Of a stretch of 64,000 nucleotides of DNA, positions 25,762-34,865 are shown in pieces. Numbering within the stretch: the stretch's first letter is position 1; every line of letters begins with the position of its first letter. Source of the DNA: DASWJS01 sp036397035. Lineage in GTDB: Bacteria; Actinomycetota; AC-67. The notes beneath the pieces are model-generated. The model saw nothing but the letters and a program-made list of their open reading frames with translations. It had not been told where the DNA came from and did not search any database. Position numbers and translations under genes: made by a program. The stretch lies in assembly GCA_036397035.1 (NCBI GenBank), contig DASWJS010000031.1, positions 143,108 to 207,107 on the forward strand, given 5' to 3'.

Positions 25762-25762
25762 C

Positions 25763-26755
25763 TCACAGCCCCCACTCCGCGAACGTTGCGACATCGGTCA
25801 CGACGGCCGCCGCGAGGCGCACCAGCGGCACCGCCGCGAGGGCGCCGCTGCCTTCGCCCAACCGAAGCCCGAGGTCGAGCAGCGGCTCGAGACCGAGCTT
25901 TTCCAGCAGCAACCCGTGGCCGGGCTCGGGCGAGCGGTGCCCGGCGACGCAGTGGCCGAGCGCGCCCGCGTGCAGGACGCCGAGCGCCGCGGCGGGTGAC
26001 GTCGTGATCAACCCGTCGAGCACGACGGGGATCGAACGCAACCTCGCCTCGGTGAGCGCGCCCGCGATCGCAACCAGCTCGGCGCCGCCCACCTGACGGA
26101 GCGTCTCCATCGGCGGCGGACTGCCCGCGCGGCGCCGGGCAGCGTCCACGACGCGGAGCTTGCGCTCGTACGTCGCGTCGTCGACGCCGGTCCCGCGCCC
26201 GGTCCATTCCTCGACCGGGCCGCCGTACAGCGTGGCCGCGACGGCGGCTGCAGGCGTCGTGTTGCCGATTCCCATCTCGCCCACGACGAGCAGGTCGGTC
26301 TCGAGCGCGCGCGCCGCGGCTCGGCCGGCCTCGAAGCTCGACCGGAAGCGCTCGCGGCTCATCGCGGGCTCGGTAGCGACGTTGCCGGTCGGATCGCCGA
26401 CGCCGACGTCGACGACCTCCACGGTCGCGCCGATCGCGCGTGCCATCGCGGTCGCGGTCGCGACGCCCTCGCGCAGCGCGCGCAGCATGGCGGCGGTGAT
26501 CTCCGGGGGGTAGGCGCTCACGTCCTCGGCTGCGACGCCGTGGTCGGCGGCGAACACGACGACGGCGGGGCGCTCGACGCGCGGAGTCGCGGTGCGTTGC
26601 CAGGACCCGAGCCAGGCGGCGACCTCGTCGAGCCGCGCGAGCGCGCCGGCCGGGCGCAGGACGTTCGCCGCGCGTTCGGCGATCGCGTCGCGCGCGGCGA
26701 GGTCCGGGCCGGGAGCGCCGGCCAGCAGGTCGCCGACGAAGGCGTCGACCGTCAT
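25763..26755 (-). CDS. cobT: Nicotinate-nucleotide-dimethylbenzimidazole phosphoribosyltransferase CobT
   Basis: CobT activates the lower ligand of B12 by making alpha-ribazole phosphate from dimethylbenzimidazole and nicotinate mononucleotide. The 330-residue length is normal. Motifs: FAADHGVAAEDVSAYP, VGEMGIGNTTPAAA, VLDGLITTSPAAAL and the catalytic-Glu segment LGEGSGALAA near the C-terminus. ATG at 26755 overlaps the cobU stop (ATGA). Confidence 0.95.
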   Translation of the reverse strand: MTVDAFVGDLLAGAPGPDLAARDAIAERAANVLRPAGALARLDEVAAWLGSWQRTATPRVERPAVVVFAADHGVAAEDVSAYPPEITAAMLRALREGVATATAMARAIGATVEVVDVGVGDPTGNVATEPAMSRERFRSSFEAGRAAARALETDLLVVGEMGIGNTTPAAAVAATLYGGPVEEWTGRGTGVDDATYERKLRVVDAARRRAGSPPPMETLRQVGGAELVAIAGALTEARLRSIPVVLDGLITTSPAAALGVLHAGALGHCVAGHRSPEPGHGLLLEKLGLEPLLDLGLRLGEGSGALAAVPLVRLAAAVVTDVATFAEWGL

Positions 26756-27276
26756 CGGGCGAGCCGCTCCAGCCGGAGCGCCCGTCCGGCGACCAGGAGG
26801 AGCGCCTCGTCTGCCGCGTCGCACCAGATCGCGTTCACGCGGCCGAGCACGTCGCGGTACCGGCGGCTCACCTCGTGGGCGGGCACGATGCCGAGCCCGA
26901 CTTCGTTGGTCACGACCACGCCGCCGCCGGGGCGAGCGGCCGCGACCTTCGCGTGCTCGGCTGCTCGCGCGCCGATGGTTTCGTCGTCCAGTCCCGCTTC
27001 CATCGCGTTGGACACCCAGAGGGTGAGGCAGTCGAGGACGACGAAGTCGTCGTCGACGACTGCCGTCAGAGCGGTCCCAAGGTCGAGGGGCTCCTCGACC
27101 GTCGCCCAGTCCGCCGGGCGCTCGGCTCGGTGGCGGGCGATGCGCGCCGCCATCTCCGCGTCGCGAGGCTCGGCGGTGGCGATCAGCGCGACCCGCGTGC
27201 CGGCGGCGCGCGCCATGCGAATCGCGAGGGCCGACTTCCCACTGCGCGCGCCGCCGATCAGGACCGTAACCGGCAT
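26752..27276 (-). CDS. cobU: Cobinamide kinase/guanylyltransferase CobU
   Basis: CobU phosphorylates adenosylcobinamide and links it to GMP. The 174-residue protein opens with the P-loop GGARSGKS (8-15) and carries the family segments IATAEPRDAEMAARIARHR (containing the guanylylated His) and LDCLTLWVSN. It starts on the last base of the cobO stop and overlaps cobT. With cobT and cobS it completes nucleotide-loop assembly from salvaged cobinamide. Confidence 0.95.
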   Translation of the reverse strand: MPVTVLIGGARSGKSALAIRMARAAGTRVALIATAEPRDAEMAARIARHRAERPADWATVEEPLDLGTALTAVVDDDFVVLDCLTLWVSNAMEAGLDDETIGARAAEHAKVAAARPGGGVVVTNEVGLGIVPAHEVSRRYRDVLGRVNAIWCDAADEALLLVAGRALRLERLAR

Positions 27277-27839
27277 CAGTGGTCGAGCCCCTTGATCGCC
27301 GCGACGCCCGCGTCGAAGGCGTGCTTGACCTTGCGCATCTCCGTCGCGGTGTCGGCCAGCTCGATCAGCTCGGGCGCGGCGTCGCGGCCCGTGATGAAGA
27401 CGCTGACGCCCTCGGGCCGCCCGCGGATCGCCGCGACGACCTCCGCGACGTCGATCCAGCCGTAGCTGACGGGGTAGGTGATTTCGTCCAGCACGACGAG
27501 GCGATAGGCGCCCGAGGCGATCGTGTCCTTCGCCGTGCGCCACGCCTCGCGCGCGATCGCCTCCGTGCGATCCATGTCCCCCGAGTCCCACGTGAAGCCG
27601 TCCCCGAGCGTCCACCAGTCAACGCCCAGCGTCTTCGCGGCCGCCTCCTCGCCGGTCTTCCATTCCGGCGACTTCATGAACTGGATCACGCAGACGCGCC
27701 AGCCGCGCCCCACCGCGCGCAGCATCGTGCCGAGCGCGGCGGTGGTCTTGCCCTTGCCCTCGCCGGTGTTCAGCAGGACGAGCGAGCGCGCGCGCTCTGT
27801 CGCGCGGCGCGGCTGCTCGGTCGGCGGTTGCGTGGTCAT
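27276..27839 (-). CDS. cobO: Corrinoid adenosyltransferase CobO
   Basis: A 187-residue CobA/CobO-type ATP:corrinoid adenosyltransferase that adds the upper adenosyl ligand. P-loop variant GEGKGKTTAALG begins near residue 26; further on are RVCVIQFMKSPEWKTGE, VVLDEITYPVSYGW and VSVFITGRDAAPELIELAD. The ATG overlaps the ABC ATPase stop. It links import (btuFCD) to loop assembly in the operon. Confidence 0.95.
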   Translation of the reverse strand: MTTQPPTEQPRRATERARSLVLLNTGEGKGKTTAALGTMLRAVGRGWRVCVIQFMKSPEWKTGEEAAAKTLGVDWWTLGDGFTWDSGDMDRTEAIAREAWRTAKDTIASGAYRLVVLDEITYPVSYGWIDVAEVVAAIRGRPEGVSVFITGRDAAPELIELADTATEMRKVKHAFDAGVAAIKGLDH

Positions 27840-28612
27840 GTCGTTCCTCCGCGCTGTGGGAGCACCGCGACGGTCCCGTCGGGCGCTCGATGGATGCGAA
27901 CGTCGGCGCGATAGTGCGCGCGCACGAGCTGCTCGGTCAGGATCTCGTGGGGCGAGCCGTTCGCCACGACGACGCCTCCGGCGAGCAGCGCGAGCCGGTC
28001 GGCGTACAGCCCGGCGAGCGTCAGGTCGTGCATCGCGCTCACGACGGTGAGCCCGTCGCTGCGACGGAGCCCGTCCACCAGTTCGAGCACCTCCTGCTGG
28101 CTCCCCACGTCGAGCGCGCTCGTTCCCTCGTCGAGCAGCAGCACGGGCGCCTGCTGCGCGAGCGCGCGCGCGAGGATCACACGCTGCTGCTCGCCCCCGC
28201 TCATCGAACCGAGCGCGCGCCCGGCGAAGGCGGCGATGCCCAGCCGGTCCAGGATTCCGGCGACGATCGCAAGGTCGCTGCGGCTCTCCATGTCGAACAG
28301 CCCGATGTACGGGCTACGGCCGGTGAGGACGTAGTCGGCGACGGTCATGCCGGCCGGGACGAGCGGGCGCTGCGGAACGAGCGCCACCAGCCGCGCGTGC
28401 TCGCGCCGGCGCAAGCGAGCCGCCGGCTTCCCGCCGATCGCGATCGTGCCCTCGGCGATCGCCAGGCCCGCGATCGCGCGCAGCAACGTCGTCTTGCCGG
28501 CGCCGTTCGGCCCGATCACGCCGAGCCACTCGCCGTCTGCCACGCCGAGCGTCACGCCGTCAAGCGCGGCTCGGTCGCCGTAGGACACACGTACGTCTCG
28601 AAGGCCGATCAC
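27836..28612 (-). CDS. btuD: Cobalamin/corrinoid ABC transporter ATPase BtuD-like
   Basis: A 258-residue ABC ATPase of the FecE/BtuD group: Walker A GPNGAGKTTLL, Q-loop LVPQRPLVPAG, signature SGGEQQRVILARAL, Walker B VLLLDEGTSAL and the H-loop in SAMHDLTLA. GTG at 28612 overlaps the permease stop (GTGA). It would drive the BtuC-like permease. Iron-siderophore import is the usual alternative for this group, but the riboswitch and cob genes argue for corrinoids. Confidence 0.9.
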   Translation of the reverse strand: MIGLRDVRVSYGDRAALDGVTLGVADGEWLGVIGPNGAGKTTLLRAIAGLAIAEGTIAIGGKPAARLRRREHARLVALVPQRPLVPAGMTVADYVLTGRSPYIGLFDMESRSDLAIVAGILDRLGIAAFAGRALGSMSGGEQQRVILARALAQQAPVLLLDEGTSALDVGSQQEVLELVDGLRRSDGLTVVSAMHDLTLAGLYADRLALLAGGVVVANGSPHEILTEQLVRAHYRADVRIHRAPDGTVAVLPQRGGTT

Positions 28613-29673
28613 GACAGCATCCTGCGGCTCGTGCGCAGCGCGAGCGCGAAGAAGGGCGCGCCGAAGAACGCCGTCACGACGCCGATCGGGATCTCGGCGG
28701 GCGCGACGACCGTGCGCCCGAGCAGGTCGGCGAGGATCATGAACGCTGCTCCCCCCGCGAGCGAGAGCGGCAGGATCGAGCGGTAGCTCATCCCGGCGAG
28801 AAGCCGGACGGTGTGCGGCACGATGATGCCGACGAAGCCGATCAGGCCGCTGACGGCCACAGCCGCCGCGGTCCCGAGCGAAGCGGCCATCACGACGGCG
28901 AGGCGCACGCGCCGCGCGCTCACGCCGAGGCTCTCGGCCTCCTCGTCGCCGACGCTGAGCACGTCGAGCAGACGCCGGTGCAGCAGGATCGCGGCCGAGC
29001 TGACGACGACGTAGGGCAGGACGAGCAGCACGTCGGACCAGCCCGCCGTCGACAGCCGCCCGAGGATCCAGGTGTAGACCTGCCGGAGCGTGTCGGACTC
29101 GCGCTGCTGGACGAAGGTCTGGATGGCGGTGAGGAAGGACGCGATGGCGACGCCGGCCAGGATGAGCGTGGTGGCGTTGCGGCCGGCGCTGGAACGGCCT
29201 ACCGCGTAGGCGACCGCAACCGCGGCGAGCGCGCCGGCGAACGCGGCGACCGGGATCAGGCTCTGCGACGCGCCGCCGTAGGCGATGGCGAGCGTCGCCC
29301 CGAGGCCCGCGCCGGCCGCCGCGCCGAGCAGGTACGGGTCGGCGAGCGGGTTGCGGAACGCGCCTTGGTAGGCAGCGCCCGAGATCGAGAGCATCGCGCC
29401 GACGAGCCCGCCGAGCACGACCCGGGGCAGGCGGATCTGCATCAGGATCGCCGACTCGGTCGGGCTGAGCCCCGAGGCGAGGTGCACGCCGGGGATCAGG
29501 TCGAGCAAAGCCCGCAGCACCGCGCCCGGCGCCAGCGCCACCGGCCCGACCATGATCCCCAGCACGAACGCGCCGGCGAGCGCCCCGAGTCCGGCGAGCC
29601 ACCAGTGCGGTCGGAGCCGCGCGCGGCTCAGCGTGAGCCCGGCCCCCGCGTCCGGCACCGCGACCGCGCTCAC
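28609..29673 (-). CDS. btuC: Cobalamin/corrinoid ABC transporter permease BtuC-like
   Basis: A 354-residue FecCD/BtuC permease with about ten hydrophobic helices. Family signatures: RLPRVVLGGLVGAMLSISGA, QGAFRNPLADPYLLG, AGVAIASFLTAIQTF and VSGLIGFVGIIVPHTVRLL. The GTG at 29673 overlaps the btuF stop (GTGA), in place of an upstream ATG that would add a low-complexity Arg-rich stretch out of btuF coding sequence. Confidence 0.92.
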   Translation of the reverse strand: MSAVAVPDAGAGLTLSRARLRPHWWLAGLGALAGAFVLGIMVGPVALAPGAVLRALLDLIPGVHLASGLSPTESAILMQIRLPRVVLGGLVGAMLSISGAAYQGAFRNPLADPYLLGAAAGAGLGATLAIAYGGASQSLIPVAAFAGALAAVAVAYAVGRSSAGRNATTLILAGVAIASFLTAIQTFVQQRESDTLRQVYTWILGRLSTAGWSDVLLVLPYVVVSSAAILLHRRLLDVLSVGDEEAESLGVSARRVRLAVVMAASLGTAAAVAVSGLIGFVGIIVPHTVRLLAGMSYRSILPLSLAGGAAFMILADLLGRTVVAPAEIPIGVVTAFFGAPFFALALRTSRRMLS

Positions 29674-30584
29674 GCCGCGATCTCCTCCAGCGCCGCGGCA
29701 ACGGTGCGCATGAAGTCCACGACCCGCGGGCCCCAGCGCGAGGCGACGTCGTCGTCCAGCTCGACCACCGCGCCGTTCTCCACCGCGGCGATCCCGTCCC
29801 AGCCGTCGCGAGCGGCGACCGTCTCGGCGTTCTGATCGCAGCACTTCGTGTCGGCCAGGAAGATCAGGTCGGGGTCGGCCGCGACGATCGCCTCGGCCGA
29901 GAGCTGCGGGTAGCCGGTCCCTGCCTTGTCCGCCGCGTCGGCGATGCTCGTCAACCCGAGCAGCGAGTAGACCTGACCGATGAACGTGGACGAGGTCACG
30001 CTGTAGTAGGTCTGGTCTAGCTCGTGGTAGTAGGTGAGCGGTTCCGTTCGCTCGGGCAGACCGGCGACCAGCTCGTCGACGTCGGACCGCATCTCGCCGA
30101 TCAGCGTCGCCGCTTCGCCGACGTGACCGGTCAGCGCGCCCAGCTCCTCGATCTGCTCGTAGGTATCCCCGAGCGTCGCCGCGGCGGGCTGCTGGACCGC
30201 AGGCAGCTCGACCGCCTCCAAGCCTGCGGCGAGGTCGTTCAGGTCGTCGGAGTACACGACGAGGTCGGGCTCGTAGCCGGCGATCGCCTCGACGCTCGGC
30301 GTGTAGGCGCTGAGGTCGGTCAGCGGCGCTTCAGGCGGGTAGTTCGACTGGTCGTCCACGGCGACGACCTGGTCGCCGGCGCCGATCGCGAACAGGATCT
30401 CGGTCGCGGTGGCCGACAGCGACACGACCGCCGCCGGGCGCGCGTCCAGCGTCACCTCGCCGTTGGCGGCCGTCACCGTGACGGGGAACGTGCCGGTGTC
30501 GCCGGCGCTCGTCCCGCCGGTCGCGGTCGTGGCGCAGGCCGACGCGAGCAGCGCGAGCGCCAGCGTTCCAAGGGGTTTCCTCAT
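29670..30584 (-). CDS. btuF: Cobalamin/corrinoid ABC transporter binding lipoprotein BtuF-like
   Basis: A 304-residue substrate-binding lipoprotein. The signal ends in the lipobox LASAC, after which a Thr/Gly linker leads to a class III binding fold typical of BtuF/FhuD (VVSLSATATEILFAIGAGDQVVAVDDQSNYP, YEPDLVVYSDD). GGAGGAGG sits before the ATG at 30584. It is the first gene after the cobalamin riboswitch, in a seven-gene run with each gene coupled to the next. Confidence 0.92.
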   Translation of the reverse strand: MRKPLGTLALALLASACATTATGGTSAGDTGTFPVTVTAANGEVTLDARPAAVVSLSATATEILFAIGAGDQVVAVDDQSNYPPEAPLTDLSAYTPSVEAIAGYEPDLVVYSDDLNDLAAGLEAVELPAVQQPAAATLGDTYEQIEELGALTGHVGEAATLIGEMRSDVDELVAGLPERTEPLTYYHELDQTYYSVTSSTFIGQVYSLLGLTSIADAADKAGTGYPQLSAEAIVAADPDLIFLADTKCCDQNAETVAARDGWDGIAAVENGAVVELDDDVASRWGPRVVDFMRTVAAALEEIAA

Positions 30585-30679
30585 CGTTCCTCCTCCTTCC
30601 CTCCGGAGGATGCGATGAGGTCGTCGGCTCGACGTCTCCCGTCGCACAAACCGCCCTTCCTCCGAGGACAGACGTTCGT

Positions 30680-30805
30680 GGTAACGGAGCAGGCGTCCTG
30701 GCTCGTCCATCGCCTGGCAGGCGAGGCTTCACAGTTGCGGGACAGCGCCGGGTTCTCACCGGACTTCGCTGCGTTCCGTCACACCCGGGCGGCGCCCGGG
30801 CGAGG
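30680..30805 (-). promoter_or_regulatory. Cobalamin riboswitch upstream of btuF
   Basis: The minus strand shows the conserved core: GAAGTCCGGTGAGAA, then CCGGCGCTGTCCCGCAACTG, TGAAGCC, a variable stem, and the B12-box-like GAGCCAGGACGCCTGC. The 5' part is a GC-rich hairpin from about 30785. Downstream, TCCTCC at about 30605-30610 can pair with the GGAGGAGG ribosome site of btuF, which suggests control of translation when adenosylcobalamin is bound. The core is seen directly; the mechanism is inferred. Confidence 0.93.
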
Positions 30806-30932
30806 GCGAGTATATGCCGCGGGGGCGCCTCAGGCGAGCGCCGGGCGCGCGGTAAGATGAGACGCGACCTCGTGGCGCCTGCTCTTCCGGTGACGGAGCG
30901 TGGATCCACCCGAGATCCAAGGAGGTCGAGCG

Positions 30933-31673
30933 ATGGACTTCATCGAGCTGGTCGCCGAAGTACTGCTCTCTGCACTCGCCCTCGCGCTGCTGATCGCGAT
31001 CGTCCTCGGCGCGTGGCGCACGCGCAAACAGGGCAAGAGGGGCCCGGCGGATCGGACGGCGACCGAGCCGGCCGGCGAGCGCCCGATCGAACGAGCCGCG
31101 ACGCGCGCGATGCGCTTCCCGGAGTACTCGCTGCAACTGGTCGAGCCGCACGTCGTCCGCCGGCCCGCGCCGCCACCCGCCGGGCTCGACGGCGAGCTGC
31201 ACCCCGTCGTGATTCCCGGCTTTGAGGAGCGACGCCGCCCGGTCCCGCGCATTCCCTTCGCCGATTCGATCGCATTGTCACCCGCCATTCGCCGCGCGGT
31301 CGCCGACCCGGACAACCCCGTCGACGTGATCCGGGCGATCCTGGAGCACGCGGGGCTCGAGGCGAAGGCCGATCGCGACGTCGTGCGCTCGGGCGACGCC
31401 GTCTTCGTCGTCGTCGCTCCGTGGGCGGGGCACCGCGGCTTGAACCGTGCGTATCTGCGCTTTCGCGGCAGCGGCGCAAAGCGCGGGCTGGTCGTCGGCA
31501 TGAGCGCGCTCGATCCCACCGAGGTTCGGCGGCGCGAGATGCTGGAGCCGGGCCTCCGTCACGCCGGGGTCGAGGCGATCCAGCGCATGGCCGGCGCGGC
31601 CGCGATCGGCGCGGACCCGCTGGCGTTTGCGCTCGGTCCCGGCACGGGCCGGCGTCGCACCCGGACCGGCTAG
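30933..31673 (+). CDS. Membrane-anchored protein of unknown function
   Basis: A 246-residue protein with one N-terminal helix (about 5-27, FIELVAEVLLSALALALLIAI), a basic and Pro-rich linker (about 30-90), and a folded C-terminal domain containing FVVVAPWAGHRGLNRAYLRFRGSGAKRGLV (part shown for identity: VVVAPWAGHRGLNRAY). No family is recognised. A near-perfect AAGGAGG site precedes the ATG. It is divergent from the cobalamin operon and convergent with the cyclase gene, 7 nt from that gene's stop. Confidence 0.7.
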   Translation: MDFIELVAEVLLSALALALLIAIVLGAWRTRKQGKRGPADRTATEPAGERPIERAATRAMRFPEYSLQLVEPHVVRRPAPPPAGLDGELHPVVIPGFEERRRPVPRIPFADSIALSPAIRRAVADPDNPVDVIRAILEHAGLEAKADRDVVRSGDAVFVVVAPWAGHRGLNRAYLRFRGSGAKRGLVVGMSALDPTEVRRREMLEPGLRHAGVEAIQRMAGAAAIGADPLAFALGPGTGRRRTRTG

Positions 31674-31680
31674 CCTCGCG

Positions 31681-34446
31681 TCATTCCGTGGCGGCGGAGG
31701 CCGCGATGGCGTCGCGAAGCCGGTCGCGGCCGAACGAGACCAGCGTGTCGTAGTCCATCGCCGAGCCGCGCGCGACCGCGTCGCCGTAGGCGGGCCCGAG
31801 CCGTGCGCGGACGCGCTCGTCGAGCGCCTGGAGCCGCTCGCCTTGCGGCCCCCAGACCCGCCAGTCGGGCTGCACCGCGAGCGTTGCCGCGTAGAGGCAC
31901 GCCGCGTCCTCGTCGCGGCCGATGCGCTCGAACAGCTCAACCACGTTGCGCAGGGTCACGAACTGTTGCGAACGGTTCCCGCGACGGCGCCACTCCTCGA
32001 CTGCCTGCAGCAGCAGCTCCAGCGCGCGCACCTCGTCGCCGTGGCGCGCGGTCACCGATGCGAGCGATACCAGGGTGATGCCGGCGATGAAGCGGGCGTG
32101 GACGTTCCGGGCGAGGTCGAGCGCCTCTTCGAGCACGCGCGCAGCGCGCTCGGGATCAAGCTCTTGCAGCGCTTCGCCCAGCGCGTAGCGGGTCATGGCG
32201 CGGGTCGTCGGGTTGCCGCTCTGTTCTGCGAGCGCGATCGCCTCCTCGGCGATGTCGCGCCCGCGTTCCAGGTCCCCGCCGTACGCAGCGAGCAAGGCCA
32301 TGCCGCCCTGCCCGAAGGCCGCGGCCGCGAGCGCGCCCGCGGCCAGAGCCACGTCGCGCCCTTGCCGCTCGACGTCGGCCGCCCACTCCACGCCCTCGGC
32401 GAACCCGCGGATCGCCGAGGCGAAGAACGCCTCCGAGACGCGGATCGGGTTCGTGTGCGCATCGGCGCGATCGAGCGCCGTCGCGGCCAGGCGCTCGGCG
32501 CGGTCGACGTCGCCGTGCTGCCAGGCGCCGTACGCGGCGGCGGTGCACGCGTCCGGGTAGCGGCGGCTGCCGTCGGCGCCCGGAAGCTCCAGCGCCCCGC
32601 TCGCCCACGCGTAGACCTCGGGCAGCAACCGCCAGGACGCGAACGGGCTGAGGTCGGCAGCGAGGCCGAGCGCGATGTCCAGGTCGCAGTTGGTCGCCGC
32701 CCACGCATTGGCCGCGCGGAAGTTGTCGAACTCGGCCTCCAGCGTCAGGACCCATCGCAGCTCGTCGGGCCCCCACATCGAGGCGTAGGAGCGTTCGGCG
32801 AGATCGGCGTAGTGGACGGCGTGCCGGCGCCCGACCTCGTTCGCTTCGCCTCGCTCGACGAGCTTCTCCTCCCCGAATTGGCGCAGCGTCTCCAGCGTTG
32901 AGAAGCGCGTCATGCCCGATGCGTCTTCTTCCACGACGACCATCGACTTCTCGGCCAGGCTCTCGACCAAGTCGGGGACGTCGAAGGCGTCGATCGAGCC
33001 CTCCGCGCAGATCGCTTCGGCTGCCTCCAGCGAGAAGCCGCCGGAGAACACCGACAGGCGGTCGAAGAGCAGACGCTCGTCGTCGTCGAGCAAGTCGTAG
33101 GACCACTCCACCGTGGCGCGCAGGGTCTGGTGCCGCTCCATCGCCGTCCGGCGCCCGCTCCGCAGCAACCGGAAGCGCTCGTCCAGCCGCGCCGCGATGT
33201 CGGCCGGGGCCGCCGTGCGCACGCGGGCGGCCGCCAGCTCGATCGCGAGGGGAACCCCGTCCAGACGCCGGCAGATCTCCCCGATCGCAGCCGCATTCTC
33301 CTCGGTCACTTCGAAGTCCGGGCGGGCCGCGAGGGCCCGGTCGGCGAACAGGGAGATCGACGCGATGGTGGCGGCCGCGGCGGCGTCGATCGCGTCGTCG
33401 CGCTGAGGAATCGCGAGCGAGGTGACCGGCCACACGCGCTCGCCCTCCACGGCGAGCGGCTCGCGGCTCGTGGCGATGATCGTCACGCCCGGACACGCGC
33501 GGACGATCTTCTCCGCGAGCGCGCCCGCCGCGACGAGGAGGTGCTCGCAATTGTCGAGGATCAGCAGCAGCGTGCGCGGTCGCAACACGTCCACGATGGA
33601 GTCGGCGAGCGAGCGGTCGGGAATCTCCTGCGCGCCGAGCACGCGCATGACCGCGTGCGGGACGGCGTCCGGATCGCCCACCGGCGCCAGCTCGACCAGC
33701 CAGGCGCCGTCGACGAAGCGCGGGAGGATCTCGGCGGCCACCTGCGTCGCGAGCCGCGTCTTGCCGACGCCGCCGACGCCGGTCAGCGTGATCAGCCTGC
33801 TGTCGCCGGTCGCGGTGGCGAGGTCGCGGAGCTGCGCGTCGCGACCGACGAAGCTCGTGACCTGGAGCGGCAGGTTGCCCGGCCGGGCGTCCGCCGTGCG
33901 AACGGGCGGAAACGACTCGGGCAGGTCGGGGTGGCAGACCTGGAAGACCTGCTCGACGCTGGCGAGGTCGCGCAGGCGGTGCGTGCCGAGGTCTCGGAGC
34001 GTGACGCCTTCCGGCAGGCCTTCACTTGCGAGCCGCTCGGTCGCCGACGAGATCAGGACCTGGCCGCCGTGTCCGATCGACATGAGCCGCGCGACGCGGT
34101 TCAGCGCCGGGCCGAAGTAGTCGCCGTTCTGCTCGCGCGCGGTCCCGGTGTGGATCCCCATGCGCGCGCGGAGCGGCTCGTCCAGGTCCTCGGGCCAGGG
34201 CTCCGCCGCCAGGGCGAGCTGCGCGCCGATCGCCGCGTCGATGGCGGCCGGCGGCGAGTCGAACGCGGCGCAGATCCCGTCGCCGGTGTGCTTGAAGATC
34301 GAGCCACCCGCGGACTCGATCGTCTTGCGCAGGATCTCGTCGTGGCGCGGGACGGCGCGCTCCATCGCCTGCGGATGCGCCTCCCAGGCGCGCGTGCTGC
34401 CCTCGAGGTCGGTGAACAGGAACGTGACGGTCCCGCTTGGAAGCAT
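31681..34446 (-). CDS. Adenylate cyclase-domain regulator with NB-ARC ATPase and TPR repeats
   Basis: A 921-residue signalling protein. Residues 1-170 are a class III nucleotide cyclase domain with metal-binding Asp13 (FTDLEGST), GDG at 55-57 and the transition-state NRVAR near 116-120, so the catalytic residues look intact. A P-loop ATPase follows (TGVGGVGKT, 222-230; Walker B LLLILDNCEHLL), then a winged-helix-like region and a C-terminal half of TPR-like helices. Such LuxR/AfsR-like proteins are common in Actinobacteria and act as signal-dependent switches. ATG at 34446 is preferred because the conserved cyclase start (GTVTFLFTDLEG) follows directly. Confidence 0.85.
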   Translation of the reverse strand: MLPSGTVTFLFTDLEGSTRAWEAHPQAMERAVPRHDEILRKTIESAGGSIFKHTGDGICAAFDSPPAAIDAAIGAQLALAAEPWPEDLDEPLRARMGIHTGTAREQNGDYFGPALNRVARLMSIGHGGQVLISSATERLASEGLPEGVTLRDLGTHRLRDLASVEQVFQVCHPDLPESFPPVRTADARPGNLPLQVTSFVGRDAQLRDLATATGDSRLITLTGVGGVGKTRLATQVAAEILPRFVDGAWLVELAPVGDPDAVPHAVMRVLGAQEIPDRSLADSIVDVLRPRTLLLILDNCEHLLVAAGALAEKIVRACPGVTIIATSREPLAVEGERVWPVTSLAIPQRDDAIDAAAAATIASISLFADRALAARPDFEVTEENAAAIGEICRRLDGVPLAIELAAARVRTAAPADIAARLDERFRLLRSGRRTAMERHQTLRATVEWSYDLLDDDERLLFDRLSVFSGGFSLEAAEAICAEGSIDAFDVPDLVESLAEKSMVVVEEDASGMTRFSTLETLRQFGEEKLVERGEANEVGRRHAVHYADLAERSYASMWGPDELRWVLTLEAEFDNFRAANAWAATNCDLDIALGLAADLSPFASWRLLPEVYAWASGALELPGADGSRRYPDACTAAAYGAWQHGDVDRAERLAATALDRADAHTNPIRVSEAFFASAIRGFAEGVEWAADVERQGRDVALAAGALAAAAFGQGGMALLAAYGGDLERGRDIAEEAIALAEQSGNPTTRAMTRYALGEALQELDPERAARVLEEALDLARNVHARFIAGITLVSLASVTARHGDEVRALELLLQAVEEWRRRGNRSQQFVTLRNVVELFERIGRDEDAACLYAATLAVQPDWRVWGPQGERLQALDERVRARLGPAYGDAVARGSAMDYDTLVSFGRDRLRDAIAASAATE

Positions 34447-34833
34447 GTTCGTCGTAGCGCCCTCCGGTCGCGAGCGGAAGTCTAACCGCGCGAGCGGGAC
34501 GCAGGCTTGCCGCACCCGCAAGACAATCACGCGATCGGAGGTCCCCATGCCGGAAGCTCTTCACTGACTGGAGCATCAAGTTTCGCTCGCCGCGTTCCAT
34601 GGCTCTCATGTAGATGTGGGCATGCCAAGCACCTCGGCGAAGGCCTCTTGGCTTGAACCCTTCTTCGAGCGGCGCGTGCGCAGGCTGTCACCGACGCCTC
34701 CCTGCAGCCCTCGGTCGCGCTAAGAATCTGTCGGGTGTGCTACTTGACGGTCTACGTGCTGCTCCGATCCCCTATTCAGAGAGCGTTGAGGCCATAAGCT
34801 CACCCGTCGAGAGGGGACTCGAAGATGGGGTGA

Positions 34834-34865
34834 TTGGACAAGTCGTCCAACGGAATGCTTGTCCA
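34834..34865. repeat. Overlapping, mutually exclusive inverted repeats
   Basis: TTGGAC (34834-34839) can pair with GTCCAA (34845-34850), or TGGACAAG (34835-34842) can pair with CTTGTCCA (34858-34865). The two stems share their left arm, so only one can form at a time. Confidence 0.5.

Noticed and set aside
28609..29844. Longer btuC start at 29844
   Set aside because: It would add an Arg-rich stretch encoded by the opposite phase of btuF; GTG at 29673 with the GTGA overlap is better.
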